The notes: generated from the letters alone by a model not told the origin. Numbered from the stretch's first letter, positions 37,167-48,999 are shown. The stretch is 64,000 bases of DNA from Roseovarius nubinhibens ISM (GCF_000152625.1 NZ_CH724156.1:2906602-2970601), one strand, 5' to 3'. Made by a program: numbers and translations.

Positions 37167-37187
37167 GCCTTGCATGAAATGCAAGGC
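37167..37187 (+). promoter_or_regulatory. perfect 9-base inverted repeat inside nuo operon
   Basis: GCCTTGCAT-GAA-ATGCAAGGC is a perfect 9-base stem around three bases, in the 140-base gap before the DUF5333-like gene. There is no following T-run, so it is more likely an mRNA processing or stability hairpin, or a protein-binding site, than a terminator. The adjacent AAAGGAG serves the downstream gene. Confidence 0.6.
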
Positions 37188-37215
37188 CGGCGTGTTTGGA
37201 TCAAAGGAGACCAAT

Positions 37216-37626
37216 ATGCGACTGATCAAGACTGCCCTGCTGGGCCTCACCCTTGCCGGTGCCACCATGGCGAGCGCCTCGGCGCAGCCGGGACTGGCCA
37301 AGGAAAAGGACATCAACGCCGGGCTGCTCGTGGTGGCCGTGGCCGACAAGATCCGCCGCGAGTGCGACAGCATTTCGGCGCGGTTCTTTACCGCCCGGAG
37401 CTATGCGCAATCGCTCAAGGATATGGCGTCGGCGCGCGGCTATTCCGAGGCCGAGATCGACAGCTACATCAACAATGACGCCAACCAGGCCGCGATGCGC
37501 GAACGTCGCAACGCCTATTTCAAATCGAAAGGCGCGAGCAATCTGGATGCACAGAGCCTCTGTGTGCTGGGCCGCGCCGAAATCTCCAAGAAGAGCCAGA
37601 TCGGCTCTCTTCTGAAAGCAAAGTGA
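37216..37626 (+). CDS. DUF5333-like exported protein
   Basis: A 136-residue protein with a signal peptide (MRLIKTALLGLTLAGATMAS) and a helical mature domain: NAGLLVVAVADKIRRECDSI, SARFFTARSYAQSL, ARGYSEAEIDSYI and SLCVLGRAEISKKSQIG. Two Cys are conserved-looking. The pattern fits DUF5333, found in Rhodobacterales, often beside nuo genes. AAAGGAG precedes ATG 37216. It lies six bases before nuoG. Periplasmic location suggests an envelope or assembly role (inference). Confidence 0.8.
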   Translation: MRLIKTALLGLTLAGATMASASAQPGLAKEKDINAGLLVVAVADKIRRECDSISARFFTARSYAQSLKDMASARGYSEAEIDSYINNDANQAAMRERRNAYFKSKGASNLDAQSLCVLGRAEISKKSQIGSLLKAK

Positions 37627-37632
37627 TCGCCA

Positions 37633-39660
37633 ATGTCTGACCTTCGCAAGATCATCATCGACGGGACCGAAATCGAAGTGGATGGGGCGATGACCCTGAT
37701 CCAGGCCTGTGAACAGGCGGGGATCGAGATCCCCCGTTTCTGCTATCACGAGCGGCTGTCGATTGCCGGGAACTGCCGGATGTGTCTTGTGGAGGTCGTT
37801 GGCGGCCCGCCGAAACCGGCGGCCTCCTGCGCCATGCAGGTGCGTGATCTGCGGCCTGGCCCCGAGGGCCAGCCGCCCGTCGTCAAGACCAACAGCCCGA
37901 TGGTCAAGAAGGCCCGCGAAGGGGTGATGGAGTTCCTGCTCATCAACCACCCGCTCGACTGTCCGATCTGCGATCAGGGCGGCGAATGCGACCTGCAGGA
38001 TCAGGCGATGGCCTATGGCGTCGATTTCTCGCGCTACCGCGAGCCGAAGCGGGCGGTCGAGGATCTCGATCTGGGGCCGCTGGTCGAGACCCATATGACC
38101 CGCTGCATTTCCTGCACCCGTTGCGTGCGTTTCACCACCGAGGTGGCGGGCATTCACCAGATGGGCCAGACCGGCCGCGGTGAGGATGCGGAAATCACCG
38201 CCTATCTCGGCGAGACGCTCGACAGCAATTTGCAGGGCAATATCATCGACCTGTGCCCGGTGGGCGCGCTGGTGTCGAAGCCCTATGCGTTCACCGCCCG
38301 TCCCTGGGAGCTCACCAAGACCGAGACCATCGACGTGATGGATGCGCTCGGCAGCAATATCCGGGTCGACACCAAGGGGCGCGAAGTCATGCGCATCCTG
38401 CCGCGCAACCATGATGGCGTGAACGAGGAATGGATTTCCGACAAGACGCGTTTTGTCTGGGACGGTCTGCGCCGTCAGCGGCTCGACAAGCCCTATGTGC
38501 GCGACAATGGCAAGCTGCGCCCCGCCAGCTGGGGCGAGGCGCTCGGCCGGGTGGCCGAGGCGATGAAGGGCAAGAAGATTGCCGGTCTCGTGGGCGACCT
38601 CGTGCCGGTCGAGGCGGCCTTTGCGCTGCGTCAGCTGATCGAAGGGCAGGGCGGGTCCGTCGAATGCCGGACCGATGGGGCCAAGCTGCCCGCCGGCAAC
38701 CGGGGCGCCTATGTCGGCAACGCGACGATCGAGGATATCGACGACGCGCGGTTCATTCAGATCATCGGCTCGAACCCGCGCCTGGAAGCGCCGGTTCTCA
38801 ACGCGCGGATCCGCAAGGCCTGGACCAAGGGCGCGCAGGTCGGGCTCATCGGTGAGGCGGTCGATCTGAGCTATGATTACGCCCATGTGGGCCATGACCG
38901 CGCGGCGCTGCAGGGCCTGCTGGACGCCAACCATAAAGACGAGGTTCTCGAGGCGCCGAGCCTGATCATCCTCGGCCAAGGTGCCATTTCGGAAGCCGAT
39001 GGCGAGGCGGTTCTGGCCGCCGCGCAGACGCTGGCCGACGCGACCAAGTCGAAGCTCTTGATCCTGCACTCTGCCGCGGCACGGGTTGGCGCGATGGATG
39101 CGGGCTGTGTCACCGAGGGCGGGCTGAGCGCGGCGCTCGACGGGGCTGAGGTGGTCTATAATCTTGGTGCGGATGAGGTCGAAATCGCCGCCGGGCCTTT
39201 CGTGATCTATCAGGGCAGCCATGGTGACCGGGGCGCGCATCGCGCCGATGTGATCCTGCCGGGCGCGGCCTATACCGAAGAGCAGGGGCTTTTCGTCAAC
39301 ACCGAGGGCCGTCCGCAATTGGCGCTGCGTGCGAGTTTCGCGCCGGGCGAGGCCAAGGAAAACTGGGCCATCCTGCGGGCGCTGTCCGGTGAGATGGGCG
39401 CGCAGCTTGGCTATGACAGCCTCGCGCAGCTGCGTCAGGCGCTGGTCGCCGAAGTGCCGCATCTGGCGCAGATCGACGAGGTGCCGGAGAATGAGAGCGT
39501 GGCGCTGCCCGCGAAACCGCTCGGCAAATCCGGCGCGGCCTTCCGCAATGCGGTCAAGGATTTCTACCTGACCAACCCGGTGGCCCGGGCCAGCCAGCTC
39601 ATGGCGGAGCTGAGCGCCAATGCGAAGGCGCGTCTCGAGACGCCGGTGGCCGCAGAGTAA
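37633..39660 (+). CDS. nuoG: NADH-quinone oxidoreductase subunit G
   Basis: A 675-residue NuoG (75-kDa subunit) of the short, mitochondrial-like type. Residues 1-~80 form a [2Fe-2S] ferredoxin domain ([20 protein letters not shown]); then [15 protein letters not shown] gives the His/Cys-ligated N5 and N4 region, and [15 protein letters not shown] the further [4Fe-4S] ligands. The remainder is a molybdopterin-oxidoreductase-like scaffold without cofactor. Its stop TAA overlaps the next ATG (TAATG). Confidence 0.97.
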   Translation: MSDLRKIIIDGTEIEVDGAMTLIQACEQAGIEIPRFCYHERLSIAGNCRMCLVEVVGGPPKPAASCAMQVRDLRPGPEGQPPVVKTNSPMVKKAREGVMEFLLINHPLDCPICDQGGECDLQDQAMAYGVDFSRYREPKRAVEDLDLGPLVETHMTRCISCTRCVRFTTEVAGIHQMGQTGRGEDAEITAYLGETLDSNLQGNIIDLCPVGALVSKPYAFTARPWELTKTETIDVMDALGSNIRVDTKGREVMRILPRNHDGVNEEWISDKTRFVWDGLRRQRLDKPYVRDNGKLRPASWGEALGRVAEAMKGKKIAGLVGDLVPVEAAFALRQLIEGQGGSVECRTDGAKLPAGNRGAYVGNATIEDIDDARFIQIIGSNPRLEAPVLNARIRKAWTKGAQVGLIGEAVDLSYDYAHVGHDRAALQGLLDANHKDEVLEAPSLIILGQGAISEADGEAVLAAAQTLADATKSKLLILHSAAARVGAMDAGCVTEGGLSAALDGAEVVYNLGADEVEIAAGPFVIYQGSHGDRGAHRADVILPGAAYTEEQGLFVNTEGRPQLALRASFAPGEAKENWAILRALSGEMGAQLGYDSLAQLRQALVAEVPHLAQIDEVPENESVALPAKPLGKSGAAFRNAVKDFYLTNPVARASQLMAELSANAKARLETPVAAE

Positions 39661-40067
39661 TGCAGCACGGCGCCATCATATCCCTGATCAGCCTGGCGGC
39701 GCTCGCCGGGCTGGCGGGCTGTGACACCTCCGCCTCGGGCGATGAGGTGAGCCGCTTTGCGCCGCAATATGACAGTGTGGAAACCCGTCTTCTCGATGGG
39801 GATCTGGTGAATTTCCACGTCACGATGCGCGGCGCACGCGGCATCGAGGATGTGGACCGCTATGCCGCCTGCGCCGCGGCGCAGTACACGCTCATCCGGG
39901 GCTATGGATTTGCCCGGCATGTGCGCACGAATGTGGCGGAAGAGGGTGGCGTCTGGCGCGGGGATGCGGTTTATACGATCTCGGCTGCGCTGCCCCGCGG
40001 CCTCAAGACAATCGACGCAGAAGTCGTCGCCGCAGATTGTGCGGAACAAGGAATACCGATGGTATGA
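39660..40067 (+). CDS. putative lipoprotein between nuoG and nuoH
   Basis: A 135-residue protein with a signal and lipobox [13 protein letters not shown] (lipidated Cys at about residue 21). The mature part is [31 protein letters not shown], two Cys in YAACAAAQY and AADCAEQG, and a [13 protein letters not shown] strand. No known family is recognised. It is coupled to nuoG by TAATG overlap and followed by nuoH after seven bases, so it is expressed with complex I. An envelope accessory role is possible but unproven. Confidence 0.75.
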   Translation: MQHGAIISLISLAALAGLAGCDTSASGDEVSRFAPQYDSVETRLLDGDLVNFHVTMRGARGIEDVDRYAACAAAQYTLIRGYGFARHVRTNVAEEGGVWRGDAVYTISAALPRGLKTIDAEVVAADCAEQGIPMV

Positions 40068-40074
40068 GGGACTG

Positions 40075-41112
40075 ATGGCAGATTTCTTTTCAACCCCGCT
40101 GGGCACCCTGGTGATCATTCTCGCGCAATGCCTTGCTGTGCTGGGCTTCGTGATGGTCAGCCTGTTGTTCCTCGTCTATGGCGACCGCAAGATCTGGGCC
40201 GCTGTGCAGATGCGGCGCGGCCCGAACGTGGTCGGCGTTTTCGGTCTGCTGCAGTCTGTGGCCGACGCGCTCAAATACGTGGTCAAGGAGGTGGTGATTC
40301 CCGCCGGGGCCGACCGCACCGTGTTCATGCTCGCGCCGATGATCAGCTTTGTGCTGGCGGTGATCGCCTGGGCGGTGATCCCGTTCAACGACGGCTGGGT
40401 TCTGGCCGATATCAACGTGGCCATCCTCTATGTCTTCGCCATGTCCTCGCTCGAGGTTTACGGCGTGATCATGGGTGGCTGGGCGTCGAACTCGAAATAC
40501 CCGTTCCTCGGCAGCCTGCGCTCTGCGGCGCAGATGATTTCCTATGAGGTGTCGATCGGCCTGATCATCATCGGGGTGATCATCTCGACCGGCAGCATGA
40601 ACTTCGGCGATATCGTCCGGGCGCAGGATGGCGACTGGGGCATGTTCAACTGGTACTGGCTGCCGCATTTCCCGATGGTCTTCCTGTTCTTCATCTCCTG
40701 TCTGGCCGAAACCAACCGCCCGCCTTTCGACCTTCCGGAAGCGGAATCGGAACTGGTGGCGGGCTATCAGGTGGAATACAGCTCGACCCCGTTCCTGCTG
40801 TTCATGGCCGGTGAATATATCGCCATCTTCCTGATGTGCGCGCTGACCTCGCTGCTGTTCTTTGGCGGCTGGCTCTCGCCCATTCCGGGCCTGCCCGATG
40901 GGGTGCTCTGGATGGTGGCGAAGATGGCCTTCTTCTTCTTCATCTTCGCGATGGTGAAGGCGATCACGCCGCGCTACCGCTATGATCAGCTCATGCGGAT
41001 CGGCTGGAAGGTTTTCCTGCCGCTGAGCATCGGCTGGGTTGTGATCGTGGCGTTTCTGGCGAAATTCGAAGTGCTCGGCGGCTTTTGGGCGCGCTGGGCG
41101 ATGGGGGGCTAA
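40075..41112 (+). CDS. nuoH: NADH-quinone oxidoreductase subunit H
   Basis: A 345-residue NuoH with about eight membrane helices, forming the quinone entry site of the membrane arm. Signatures are the [20 protein letters not shown] loop, [16 protein letters not shown] and [23 protein letters not shown] 40075 starts [10 protein letters not shown]; the frame continues upstream only as an overlap with the lipoprotein gene. Confidence 0.97.
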   Translation: MADFFSTPLGTLVIILAQCLAVLGFVMVSLLFLVYGDRKIWAAVQMRRGPNVVGVFGLLQSVADALKYVVKEVVIPAGADRTVFMLAPMISFVLAVIAWAVIPFNDGWVLADINVAILYVFAMSSLEVYGVIMGGWASNSKYPFLGSLRSAAQMISYEVSIGLIIIGVIISTGSMNFGDIVRAQDGDWGMFNWYWLPHFPMVFLFFISCLAETNRPPFDLPEAESELVAGYQVEYSSTPFLLFMAGEYIAIFLMCALTSLLFFGGWLSPIPGLPDGVLWMVAKMAFFFFIFAMVKAITPRYRYDQLMRIGWKVFLPLSIGWVVIVAFLAKFEVLGGFWARWAMGG

Positions 41113-41118
41113 GCGAAA

Positions 41119-41889
41119 ATGGGGGTGGATGTCGCTCTTTTCGACCGGCTTGTTGAGCTCTCCACGCGGTTTCAGCCGCGTGGGCGCACGCTCATGCTTG
41201 GTCGTCAGAGCTTCACGATCCAGACCCGGCATCGCAATGCCTATGACGAGTCGCTGGCCCGGCATGGCATCGACGCCCGCCGCTTTGATTTCCTGCAAGA
41301 GGATGGGTTTGCCGAAACCTTGATGGAGAAGCTTGGGTTCGGGCAGATCGAGACCATGGATTTCTCGGATTATGAAGGCGCCGCGATCCTCCATGATCTC
41401 AACAAGAAGCCCGAGCGCAAGCTGTGGAACCAGTTCGACTTTATCTTCGACGGTGGCACGGTCGAGCATGTGTTCAATGTGCCGATGGCGCTCGAAGGGC
41501 TGTACCGGATGCTCAAGCCCGGTGGCCGGCTGATTTCGGCGAACGGGCTCAATGGCTGGTACGGGCATGGCATGTATCAGTTCAACCCCGAGCTGGTCTG
41601 GACCTTCTGGCGTCGTGCCTGCAATTGCAACGTGATCGATTGCCGAGCGGTGCCTGTTGACCCGGACGACGAGTTCGGCCAAGTCGAGTTTCGGGACCCG
41701 GCCGAGACCGGTGTGCGGCTCAAGCTCAAGAACCAGATCGGCCCGGGGCGCACCTATCTCTATTACGAGGTCGAAAAGACCAAGGAGAGCCACCTGCCGG
41801 ATTTCGCGCTGCAAAGCGATTATGAGACCCGCTGGAACGGACATGAAAACGCAGGTGCGACGCACCTCGAGACGGAAACGAGGACCTGA
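41119..41889 (+). CDS. SAM-methyltransferase-like protein within nuo operon
   Basis: A 256-residue protein with a partial class I methyltransferase pattern: [14 protein letters not shown] (residues 106-119) followed by LKPGG (132-136) corresponds to motifs II-III of the fold. The usual glycine-rich motif I is not clear; [11 protein letters not shown] (22-32) occupies its place. It could be a degenerate or divergent methyltransferase. It lies in the operon between nuoH and nuoI, where it would not be expected in most bacteria. Target and activity are unknown. Confidence 0.7.
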   Translation: MGVDVALFDRLVELSTRFQPRGRTLMLGRQSFTIQTRHRNAYDESLARHGIDARRFDFLQEDGFAETLMEKLGFGQIETMDFSDYEGAAILHDLNKKPERKLWNQFDFIFDGGTVEHVFNVPMALEGLYRMLKPGGRLISANGLNGWYGHGMYQFNPELVWTFWRRACNCNVIDCRAVPVDPDDEFGQVEFRDPAETGVRLKLKNQIGPGRTYLYYEVEKTKESHLPDFALQSDYETRWNGHENAGATHLETETRT

Positions 41890-41893
41890 GGAT

Positions 41894-42388
41894 ATGGCAA
41901 ATATCGATTATGGGCGCGCGGCGGGTTACTTTCTGCTCAGCGACTTTGTCAAAGGGTTCAAGCTGGGGCTGAAGTATTTCTTCGCGCCGAAGACCACGCT
42001 GAACTACCCGCATGAAAAAGGCCCGCTGAGCCCGCGGTTCCGGGGCGAACATGCGCTGCGCCGCTATCCCAATGGCGAAGAGCGCTGCATCGCCTGCAAG
42101 CTCTGCGAAGCGATCTGCCCGGCGCAGGCGATCACCATCGACGCCGAACCGCGCGATGATGGCAGCCGCCGCACCACCCGCTATGACATCGACATGACGA
42201 AATGCATCTACTGCGGCTTCTGCCAAGAGGCCTGCCCGGTGGATGCGATCGTCGAGGGGCCGAATTTCGAATTTGCCACCGAGACCCGCGAAGAGCTGTT
42301 CTATGACAAGGAACGTCTGCTCGACAATGGCGACCGCTGGGAAGCCGAGATCGCCCGCAACCTCGAAATGGATGCGCCCTACCGATGA
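41894..42388 (+). CDS. nuoI: NADH-quinone oxidoreductase subunit I
   Basis: A 164-residue NuoI with two [4Fe-4S] clusters (N6a and N6b): [18 protein letters not shown] and [17 protein letters not shown]. The N-terminal amphipathic helix [17 protein letters not shown] contacts the membrane arm. ATG 41894 starts MANIDYGRA; it lies four bases after the methyltransferase-like gene. Its stop overlaps the next ATG (ATGA). Confidence 0.97.
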   Translation: MANIDYGRAAGYFLLSDFVKGFKLGLKYFFAPKTTLNYPHEKGPLSPRFRGEHALRRYPNGEERCIACKLCEAICPAQAITIDAEPRDDGSRRTTRYDIDMTKCIYCGFCQEACPVDAIVEGPNFEFATETREELFYDKERLLDNGDRWEAEIARNLEMDAPYR

Positions 42389-42801
42389 GCGACACGCCCA
42401 AGAACCCCTTTGCCGAGATGATGGCCCAGGCGCAGGAGATGGCGAAAGCCTTCAATCCGGCGCTTGAATCCTTCTCGCCCAAAGGGTTCGAGGCCCTCTG
42501 GCCCACCATGCCCAAGGAACTCATGGAAATGTCCTTTGGCAAGGGGTTGAACGAGAAGGGGCTCGATGCCAAGACGCGGCTTCTGCTGGCGCTGGCCGGG
42601 TTCACGATGCTGGGGGCGCAGAACGAGACACAGATCCGCATGACGGTGCGCCACGCGCTGACGGCGGGTGCCACCGAGGATGAAATTGCCGAAACCATCG
42701 CCCAGATGACGATGTTTGCCGGTATCCCGTCGATGACCCGCGCCATGGAATTCGCGCGCGAGGTCTTCGCGGAAAACGAGACGAAGGGACAAGACACATG
42801 A
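42385..42801 (+). CDS. carboxymuconolactone decarboxylase family protein
   Basis: A 138-residue all-helical protein of the carboxymuconolactone decarboxylase / AhpD-like superfamily. The core is [20 protein letters not shown] and [24 protein letters not shown]. The CxxC peroxidase pair of AhpD is absent, so alkylhydroperoxidase activity is unlikely. The N-terminal ~50 residues are helical and Met/Pro-rich. It overlaps nuoI and nuoJ by four bases each (ATGA), so expression is tied to complex I; function is unknown. Confidence 0.83.
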   Translation: MSDTPKNPFAEMMAQAQEMAKAFNPALESFSPKGFEALWPTMPKELMEMSFGKGLNEKGLDAKTRLLLALAGFTMLGAQNETQIRMTVRHALTAGATEDEIAETIAQMTMFAGIPSMTRAMEFAREVFAENETKGQDT

Positions 42802-43406
42802 CCGTCTTTGCACTGGCCTTTTACCTGTTTGCGACCTGTGTGATCGTGGGCGGGCTGTTCACCGTGATCAGCCGCAACCCGGTGCATTCGGTCCTGTGGC
42901 TGATCCTGAGCTTTCTCAGCGCGGCGGGGCTTTTCGTGCTGCTTGGTGCCGAGTTCGTGGCGATGCTGTTGATCATCGTCTATGTCGGCGCGGTGGCGGT
43001 TCTCTTCCTCTTCGTGGTGATGATGCTCGACGTGGATTTTGCCGAGCTCAAGGCCGAGATGGCGCGCTATATGCCGCTGGCCCTGCTGATCGGGGTGGTG
43101 CTTTTGATGCAATTTGCGCTCGCCTATGGCGCGTGGGACTTTGCCGAAGGCGCCGAGGCGGCGCGCGGCGCGGTCACGCCCGATGGGGTCGAGAACACCG
43201 CGGCCCTCGGCCTGCTGATCTATGACAAGTATTTCCTGCTGTTCCAACTGTCCGGTCTCATCCTGCTGGTGGCGATGGTGGGGGCGATTGCGCTGACCTT
43301 GCGCCACCGTCAGGACGTCAAGCGCCAGAACGTTCTGGCCCAGATGTACCGCGATCCGGCCAAGGCGATGGAACTGCGCGATGTGAAACCGGGGCAGGGG
43401 CTCTGA
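42798..43406 (+). CDS. nuoJ: NADH-quinone oxidoreductase subunit J
   Basis: A 202-residue NuoJ with five membrane helices. It has the conserved [20 protein letters not shown] and [26 protein letters not shown], the latter containing the pi-bulge helix TM3. The C-terminus is a soluble [19 protein letters not shown] tail. A 96-base gap follows before nuoK in which nothing particular is seen. Confidence 0.96.
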   Translation: MTVFALAFYLFATCVIVGGLFTVISRNPVHSVLWLILSFLSAAGLFVLLGAEFVAMLLIIVYVGAVAVLFLFVVMMLDVDFAELKAEMARYMPLALLIGVVLLMQFALAYGAWDFAEGAEAARGAVTPDGVENTAALGLLIYDKYFLLFQLSGLILLVAMVGAIALTLRHRQDVKRQNVLAQMYRDPAKAMELRDVKPGQGL

Positions 43407-43502
43407 GCCCCGGACCAACCGGATGACGAAACGAAGCAATCGGTCCGCGCCAGTCGCGGGCCAGCGACGCACAAAGAAACGGGCACGACCCGGAGGGACG
43501 AC

Positions 43503-43808
43503 ATGATTGGACTGGAACATTACCTGACGGTGGCGGCGGCGCTGTTCGTCATTGGCATTTTCGGGCTCTTTCTGAACCGCAAGAACGTGATCATCCTGCT
43601 CATGTCCATCGAGCTGATGCTCTTGTCGGTCAATATCAACCTGGTGGCCTTCTCGAGCTATCTGGGCGATCTGGTGGGCCAGATTTTCACGCTCTTCGTG
43701 CTGACCGTGGCGGCCGCCGAAGCGGCCATCGGCCTCGCAATCCTTGTGTGTTTCTTCCGTAACCGCGGCACCATCGCCGTGGAAGACGTGAACGTGATGA
43801 AAGGCTGA
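43503..43808 (+). CDS. nuoK: NADH-quinone oxidoreductase subunit K
   Basis: A 101-residue NuoK with three membrane helices. The buried Glu residues of the proton path are in [17 protein letters not shown] and [33 protein letters not shown] is a good ribosome-binding site. It lies five bases before nuoL. Confidence 0.97.
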   Translation: MIGLEHYLTVAAALFVIGIFGLFLNRKNVIILLMSIELMLLSVNINLVAFSSYLGDLVGQIFTLFVLTVAAAEAAIGLAILVCFFRNRGTIAVEDVNVMKG

Positions 43809-43813
43809 GCCAG

Positions 43814-45997
43814 ATGATTTTCAAGACAATCCTCTTTGCGCCGCTCATCGGGGCGCTCATCGCGGGCTTTGGCTGGCGGATCATCGGCGACAAGGGCGCG
43901 CAATGGGTCGCGACCGGCCTGCTGTTCCTCGCCTGTCTGCTGAGCTGGGTCGTGTTCCTCGACGGGGCGCATCATGCCGATCCCGTTCACATCCTCACCT
44001 GGGTGCAATCCGGCACGCTCGACAGTGCCTGGGCGGTGCGGGTCGACCGTCTGACCACGATCATGCTGATCGTGATCACCAGTGTCTCGGCGCTCGTGCA
44101 TCTCTATTCCATGGGCTACATGGCGCATGACGAGAATTTCGCCGAAACCGAGAGCTATCGCCCCCGGTTCTTTGCCTATCTGTCGCTGTTTACCTTTGCC
44201 ATGCTGATGCTGGTGACGGCGGACAACCTCGTGCAGATGTTCTTTGGCTGGGAAGGCGTGGGCCTCGCGTCCTATCTGCTCATCGGGTTCTACTATCGCA
44301 AGCCCTCGGCCAATGCGGCGGCGATCAAGGCCTTCGTCGTCAACCGGGTCGGCGATTTCGGCTTTATCCTCGGTATCGCGGGTCTGTATTTCATGACTGA
44401 CTCGATCCTCTTTGACGATATTTTCGCGGCCGCCCCGGAGCTGGCGGAAACCAGCGTGAGCTTCCTGTGGACCGAATGGAACGCGGCGAACCTGCTGGCC
44501 TTTCTGCTCTTTGTCGGCGCGATGGGGAAATCGGCCCAGCTCTTCCTGCACACTTGGCTGCCGGACGCGATGGAAGGTCCGACCCCGGTGTCGGCGCTGA
44601 TCCATGCCGCGACCATGGTGACGGCGGGCGTCTTCCTCGTCTGCCGCATGTCGCCGCTGATGGAATACGCGCCTGAGGCGACGGCCTTCATCACCTTCCT
44701 CGGGGCGACCACGGCCTTTGTCGCGGCGACCATCGGTCTCGTGCAGAATGACATCAAACGCGTCATCGCCTATTCGACCATGTCGCAGCTCGGCTATATG
44801 TTCGTGGCCGCCGGTGTCGGTGTCTATTCGGTGGCGATGTTCCACCTCTTCACCCACGCGTTTTTCAAGGCGATGCTGTTCCTTGGCGCCGGTTCGATCA
44901 TCCACGGGATGCATCACGAGCAGGACATGCGGAACTATGGCGGGCTGCGTAAAAAGCTGCCCTATACCTTCTGGGCGATGATGATCGGCACGCTAGCAAT
45001 CACCGGCGTCGGCATCCCGCTCACAACCATCGGTTTTGCCGGCTTCCTCAGCAAGGATGCGGTGATCGAGAGCGCCTATGCCGGCACGCAGGGGGGCTAT
45101 GCCTTCTGGATGCTGGTGGTGGCCGCGCTCTTCACCAGCTTCTACAGCTGGCGTCTGATGTTCCTCACCTTCTGGGGCGAGCCGCGGGGCGACAAGCACA
45201 CCCATGATCACGCGCATGAAAGCCCGATGGTCATGCTGGTGCCGCTGGGCGTGCTGGCGCTTGGTGCGGTGTTCGCCGGGATGATCTGGTACAACAGCTT
45301 CTTTGGGAAAACCGACAAGGTTGCCAATTTCTTCAACGTGCCCTTCGTGGCCGAGGCAGCCCATGGCGACGATCATGGCGCGGCCAAGGATGACCATGGC
45401 GCAGAGGCCAAGGCGGACGATCACGGCACAGAGGCGAAAGCCGACGATCATGCAGCGGCTGACGCGGGTCATGGCGAGGACAAGGCCCATGGCAAGGCAG
45501 ACGGCAAAGCCGCCAAGCCGCATTACGTCCTGAGCGGCAATCCCGGGGCAGGGGCGATTTACGCCGGGCCCGAGAATGACGTGATCAACGAGGCGCATTA
45601 CGTGCCGAAATGGGTCAAGCTCAGCCCGTTCATCGCGATGCTCATCGGTCTGGCCACCGCGATCTGGTTCTATCTCGTGAACCCGAGCCTGCCCGGCCGT
45701 CTCGCGCAGAACCAGCGTCCGCTCTACCTGTTCCTGCTCAACAAATGGTACTTTGACGAGATCTATGATTTCGCCTTTGTCCGCCCGGCCCGTGCGCTTG
45801 GCGCGCTGCTGTGGAAACGCGGTGACGGCAATGTCATCGACGGCACGATCAACGGGGTTGCGATGGGGATCATCCCCTTCTTTACCCGCCTCGCTGGCCG
45901 CGCGCAGTCCGGCTATATTTTTACCTATGCCTTTGCCATGGTGATCGGGATCGCGGTCCTTGTCACATGGATGACGATCAGCGGGGGAGCTGAGTGA
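43814..45997 (+). CDS. nuoL: NADH-quinone oxidoreductase subunit L with His-rich loop
   Basis: A 727-residue NuoL, an antiporter-like proton-pumping subunit. Core motifs are [19 protein letters not shown] with the key Glu and [20 protein letters not shown] with the channel Lys/Pro helix; the lateral helix lies near the C-terminus. Compared with the common ~610-residue form it has an extra soluble loop at residues ~515-570, rich in His, Asp and Ala ([20 protein letters not shown]). The loop faces the aqueous side and could bind metal. The stop overlaps the nuoM start. Confidence 0.96.
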   Translation: MIFKTILFAPLIGALIAGFGWRIIGDKGAQWVATGLLFLACLLSWVVFLDGAHHADPVHILTWVQSGTLDSAWAVRVDRLTTIMLIVITSVSALVHLYSMGYMAHDENFAETESYRPRFFAYLSLFTFAMLMLVTADNLVQMFFGWEGVGLASYLLIGFYYRKPSANAAAIKAFVVNRVGDFGFILGIAGLYFMTDSILFDDIFAAAPELAETSVSFLWTEWNAANLLAFLLFVGAMGKSAQLFLHTWLPDAMEGPTPVSALIHAATMVTAGVFLVCRMSPLMEYAPEATAFITFLGATTAFVAATIGLVQNDIKRVIAYSTMSQLGYMFVAAGVGVYSVAMFHLFTHAFFKAMLFLGAGSIIHGMHHEQDMRNYGGLRKKLPYTFWAMMIGTLAITGVGIPLTTIGFAGFLSKDAVIESAYAGTQGGYAFWMLVVAALFTSFYSWRLMFLTFWGEPRGDKHTHDHAHESPMVMLVPLGVLALGAVFAGMIWYNSFFGKTDKVANFFNVPFVAEAAHGDDHGAAKDDHGAEAKADDHGTEAKADDHAAADAGHGEDKAHGKADGKAAKPHYVLSGNPGAGAIYAGPENDVINEAHYVPKWVKLSPFIAMLIGLATAIWFYLVNPSLPGRLAQNQRPLYLFLLNKWYFDEIYDFAFVRPARALGALLWKRGDGNVIDGTINGVAMGIIPFFTRLAGRAQSGYIFTYAFAMVIGIAVLVTWMTISGGAE

Positions 45998-47553
45998 TGT
46001 CGAACGTCCTGACTATGACAACCTTCATCCCGCTGATTGCCGCAGCGATCCTTGCGATCTTTCTGCGCGGTGAGGATGAGTTTGCCCAGCGGGCGGCGAA
46101 ATGGGTGGCTCTTGTGGCCACGGTGCTGACCTTCCTCGTCTCCATCGCCATTCTCGCCCAGTTCGACCCGGCCAACCCCGGCATGCAGATGGTCGAAGAA
46201 GCGCCCTGGCTCATGGACATCAAGTATAAGATGGGCGTCGACGGGATCAGCATTCTTTTCGTCATGCTGACCACCTTCATGATGCCGATCACCATTGCGG
46301 CCTCGTGGAACGTGACGACGCGGGTCAAGGAATACATGATCGCCTTCCTCGTGCTCGAGACGCTGATGCTCGGCGTGTTCATGGCGCTCGATCTCGTGCT
46401 CTTCTACCTCTTCTTCGAGGCGGGTCTGATCCCGATGTTCCTGATCATCGGGATCTGGGGCGGCAAGGAGCGTATCTACGCGAGCTTCAAGTTCTTCCTC
46501 TATACCTTCCTCGGCTCGGTTCTGATGCTGGTGGCGATGGTGGCGATGTTCGCGGATGCGGGCACCACCGATATCGTCGCACTGATGAAGCATGAGTTTG
46601 CCTCGGAGAGCTTCTCTGTCCTCGGCATTCATGTGCTGGGCGGGATGCAGACGCTTCTCTTCCTCGCCTTCTTTGCGAGCTTTGCAGTCAAGATGCCGAT
46701 GTGGCCGGTGCACACCTGGCTGCCCGATGCGCACGTGCAAGCGCCGACCGCCGGGTCGGTGGTGCTGGCGGCGATCCTGCTCAAGATGGGCGGCTATGGC
46801 TTCCTGCGCTTTTCGCTGCCGATGTTCCCGGTGGGGGCGGATGTGCTGACCCCGCTGATCCTGTGGATGAGCGCGATCGCCATCGTTTACACCTCGCTCG
46901 TGGCGCTGGCCCAGCAGGACATGAAAAAGCTCATCGCCTACAGTTCCGTGGCGCATATGGGCTATGTCACCATGGGGATTTTCGCGGCCAACCAGCAAGG
47001 CATCGACGGCGCGATCTTTCAGATGATCAGCCACGGCTTTATCTCCGGCGCGCTCTTTCTCTGTGTCGGCGTGATCTATGACCGGATGCACACCCGCGAG
47101 ATCGATGCCTATGGCGGGCTCGTGAACCGGATGCCGGCCTATGCGCTCATCTTCCTGCTGTTCACCATGGCCAATGTCGGCCTGCCGGGCACCAGCGGGT
47201 TCATCGGCGAGTTTCTCACCATTCTCGGGGTCTTCCAGGTCAACACCTGGGTGGCGCTGGTCGCGGCGACGGGGGTTATCCTCAGTGCGGGCTATGCGCT
47301 CTGGCTCTATCGTCGGGTGGTGATGGGCGAGCTGATCAAGGAGAGTCTCAAGTCGATCTCGGACATGACCACACGCGAACGCGCGATCTTTGCGCCGCTG
47401 GTGGTGATGACCCTGCTGCTGGGTGTCTATCCCAGCCTCGTGACCGATATCATCGGCCCCTCGGTCGAGGCGCTGATCACCAATTACGATACCGCGGTGT
47501 CGGAGGCGCAGGCTGTGACACAGCATGCCGCGACCTCGGCAACCTCGCATTGA
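45997..47553 (+). CDS. nuoM: NADH-quinone oxidoreductase subunit M
   Basis: A 518-residue NuoM with about fourteen membrane helices. Antiporter-like motifs are [20 protein letters not shown] with the key Glu, and [23 protein letters not shown] 45997 follows GGGGGAG by eight bases; GTG 45994 immediately before is an alternative. It overlaps the nuoL stop. Confidence 0.96.
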   Translation: MSNVLTMTTFIPLIAAAILAIFLRGEDEFAQRAAKWVALVATVLTFLVSIAILAQFDPANPGMQMVEEAPWLMDIKYKMGVDGISILFVMLTTFMMPITIAASWNVTTRVKEYMIAFLVLETLMLGVFMALDLVLFYLFFEAGLIPMFLIIGIWGGKERIYASFKFFLYTFLGSVLMLVAMVAMFADAGTTDIVALMKHEFASESFSVLGIHVLGGMQTLLFLAFFASFAVKMPMWPVHTWLPDAHVQAPTAGSVVLAAILLKMGGYGFLRFSLPMFPVGADVLTPLILWMSAIAIVYTSLVALAQQDMKKLIAYSSVAHMGYVTMGIFAANQQGIDGAIFQMISHGFISGALFLCVGVIYDRMHTREIDAYGGLVNRMPAYALIFLLFTMANVGLPGTSGFIGEFLTILGVFQVNTWVALVAATGVILSAGYALWLYRRVVMGELIKESLKSISDMTTRERAIFAPLVVMTLLLGVYPSLVTDIIGPSVEALITNYDTAVSEAQAVTQHAATSATSH

Positions 47554-47565
47554 CGGAGACCTAAG

Positions 47566-48999
47566 ATGATCCAGGCTGATCTGAATATTCTGCTGCCCGA
47601 GATTGTGCTCGCGGTCTATGCGATGCTGGGCCTGCTGGGCGCGGTCTATACCGGCAAGGACCGGATGGCGGGGATGCTGGTCTGGCTGACCGCCGGGCTG
47701 TTCGTGGCGCTGGCCTTCTATATCGCCTCGGCCACCGGCACGCGCACGGCCTTTGGCGGCATGTTCATCGACGATGGCTTTGCTCGCTTTGCCAAGGTGA
47801 CGATCCTGCTCAGCGCAGCGGCGGTTCTGGTGATGAGCCAGGATTACATGGCGCGGCGCAACCTGCTCAAGTTTGAGTACCCGATGCTTGTGACGCTGGC
47901 CGCGGTCGGCATGATGGTGATGGTGAGCGCGGGCGATCTCATGGCGCTTTACATGGGGCTCGAGCTGCAATCGCTGGCGCTCTATGTGATTGCTGCATTG
48001 CGTCGTGACAGCGTCAAATCCACCGAGGCCGGGCTCAAGTATTTCGTGCTGGGCGCGCTCAGCTCTGGTCTGCTGCTCTATGGGGCGTCGCTGGTCTATG
48101 GCTTTGCCGGGACGACCTCCTTTGCCGGGATCATCACCGCGGCCGAGGGTCACGCGCCGCTGGGGCTGCTTCTGGGCCTCGTCTTTGTGATCTCGGGCAT
48201 GGCGTTCAAGATCTCGGCGGTGCCGTTCCACATGTGGACGCCCGACGTCTATGAAGGCGCACCGACCCCGGTCACCGCTTTCTTTGCCACCGCGCCCAAG
48301 ATGGCGGCGATGGGGCTTTTCGCGCGGGTGGTCTATGACGCCTTTGGCGGCATCATGTCCGACTGGCAGCAGATCGTGGCGTTGCTGTCGGTGCTGTCGA
48401 TGTTCCTCGGCGCCGTGGCGGCGATCGGTCAGCGCGATATCAAGCGGCTCATGGCCTATTCCTCGATCGCGCATATGGGTTATGCGCTGATGGGGCTGGC
48501 GGCCGGGACCGAGCTTGGCGTGCAGTCGATGCTCATCTACATGGCGATCTATGTGACGATGAATGTCGGCACCTTTGCCTTTATCCTGTCGATGAGCCGG
48601 GACGGCCAGCCGGTGACGGATATCCAGGGTCTCAACATGTATGCCCGCGCCAACCCGGTGCGTGCGCTGTCGATGCTGGTTCTTCTGTTCAGCCTCGCGG
48701 GCGTGCCGCCCTTCCTTGGCTTCTTTGGCAAGTTCTACGTGCTGCGCGCGGCCTATGAAGGTGGGCTCGCGTGGCTCGCTATTGCCGGTGTGGTGGCCTC
48801 GGTGATCGGTGCCTATTACTATCTGCGGATCGTCTTCTTCATGTATTTCGGCGAAGAGCGTGAGCCGCTGGACCGGCCGCAATCGCCGGTGCTCTGGGGC
48901 TTTCTCGTGGCCTCGGCAGGCGTGATGACCGTGGGGATCGTGTTCCTCTTCGGCATCGAGAACGTGGCGCAGGCCGCGGCCCTGTCGCTCATCAAGTGA
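47566..48999 (+). CDS. nuoN: NADH-quinone oxidoreductase subunit N
   Basis: A 477-residue NuoN, the third antiporter-like subunit and last gene of the operon. Motifs are [20 protein letters not shown] and [22 protein letters not shown]; the [15 protein letters not shown] helix follows. It lies 12 bases after nuoM. A terminator follows after 43 bases, so the operon ends here. Confidence 0.97.
   Translation: MIQADLNILLPEIVLAVYAMLGLLGAVYTGKDRMAGMLVWLTAGLFVALAFYIASATGTRTAFGGMFIDDGFARFAKVTILLSAAAVLVMSQDYMARRNLLKFEYPMLVTLAAVGMMVMVSAGDLMALYMGLELQSLALYVIAALRRDSVKSTEAGLKYFVLGALSSGLLLYGASLVYGFAGTTSFAGIITAAEGHAPLGLLLGLVFVISGMAFKISAVPFHMWTPDVYEGAPTPVTAFFATAPKMAAMGLFARVVYDAFGGIMSDWQQIVALLSVLSMFLGAVAAIGQRDIKRLMAYSSIAHMGYALMGLAAGTELGVQSMLIYMAIYVTMNVGTFAFILSMSRDGQPVTDIQGLNMYARANPVRALSMLVLLFSLAGVPPFLGFFGKFYVLRAAYEGGLAWLAIAGVVASVIGAYYYLRIVFFMYFGEEREPLDRPQSPVLWGFLVASAGVMTVGIVFLFGIENVAQAAALSLIK

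Noticed and set aside
42385-42801. AhpD-type alkylhydroperoxidase
   Set aside because: The CxxC active-site pair is missing; only the general carboxymuconolactone decarboxylase fold is supported.
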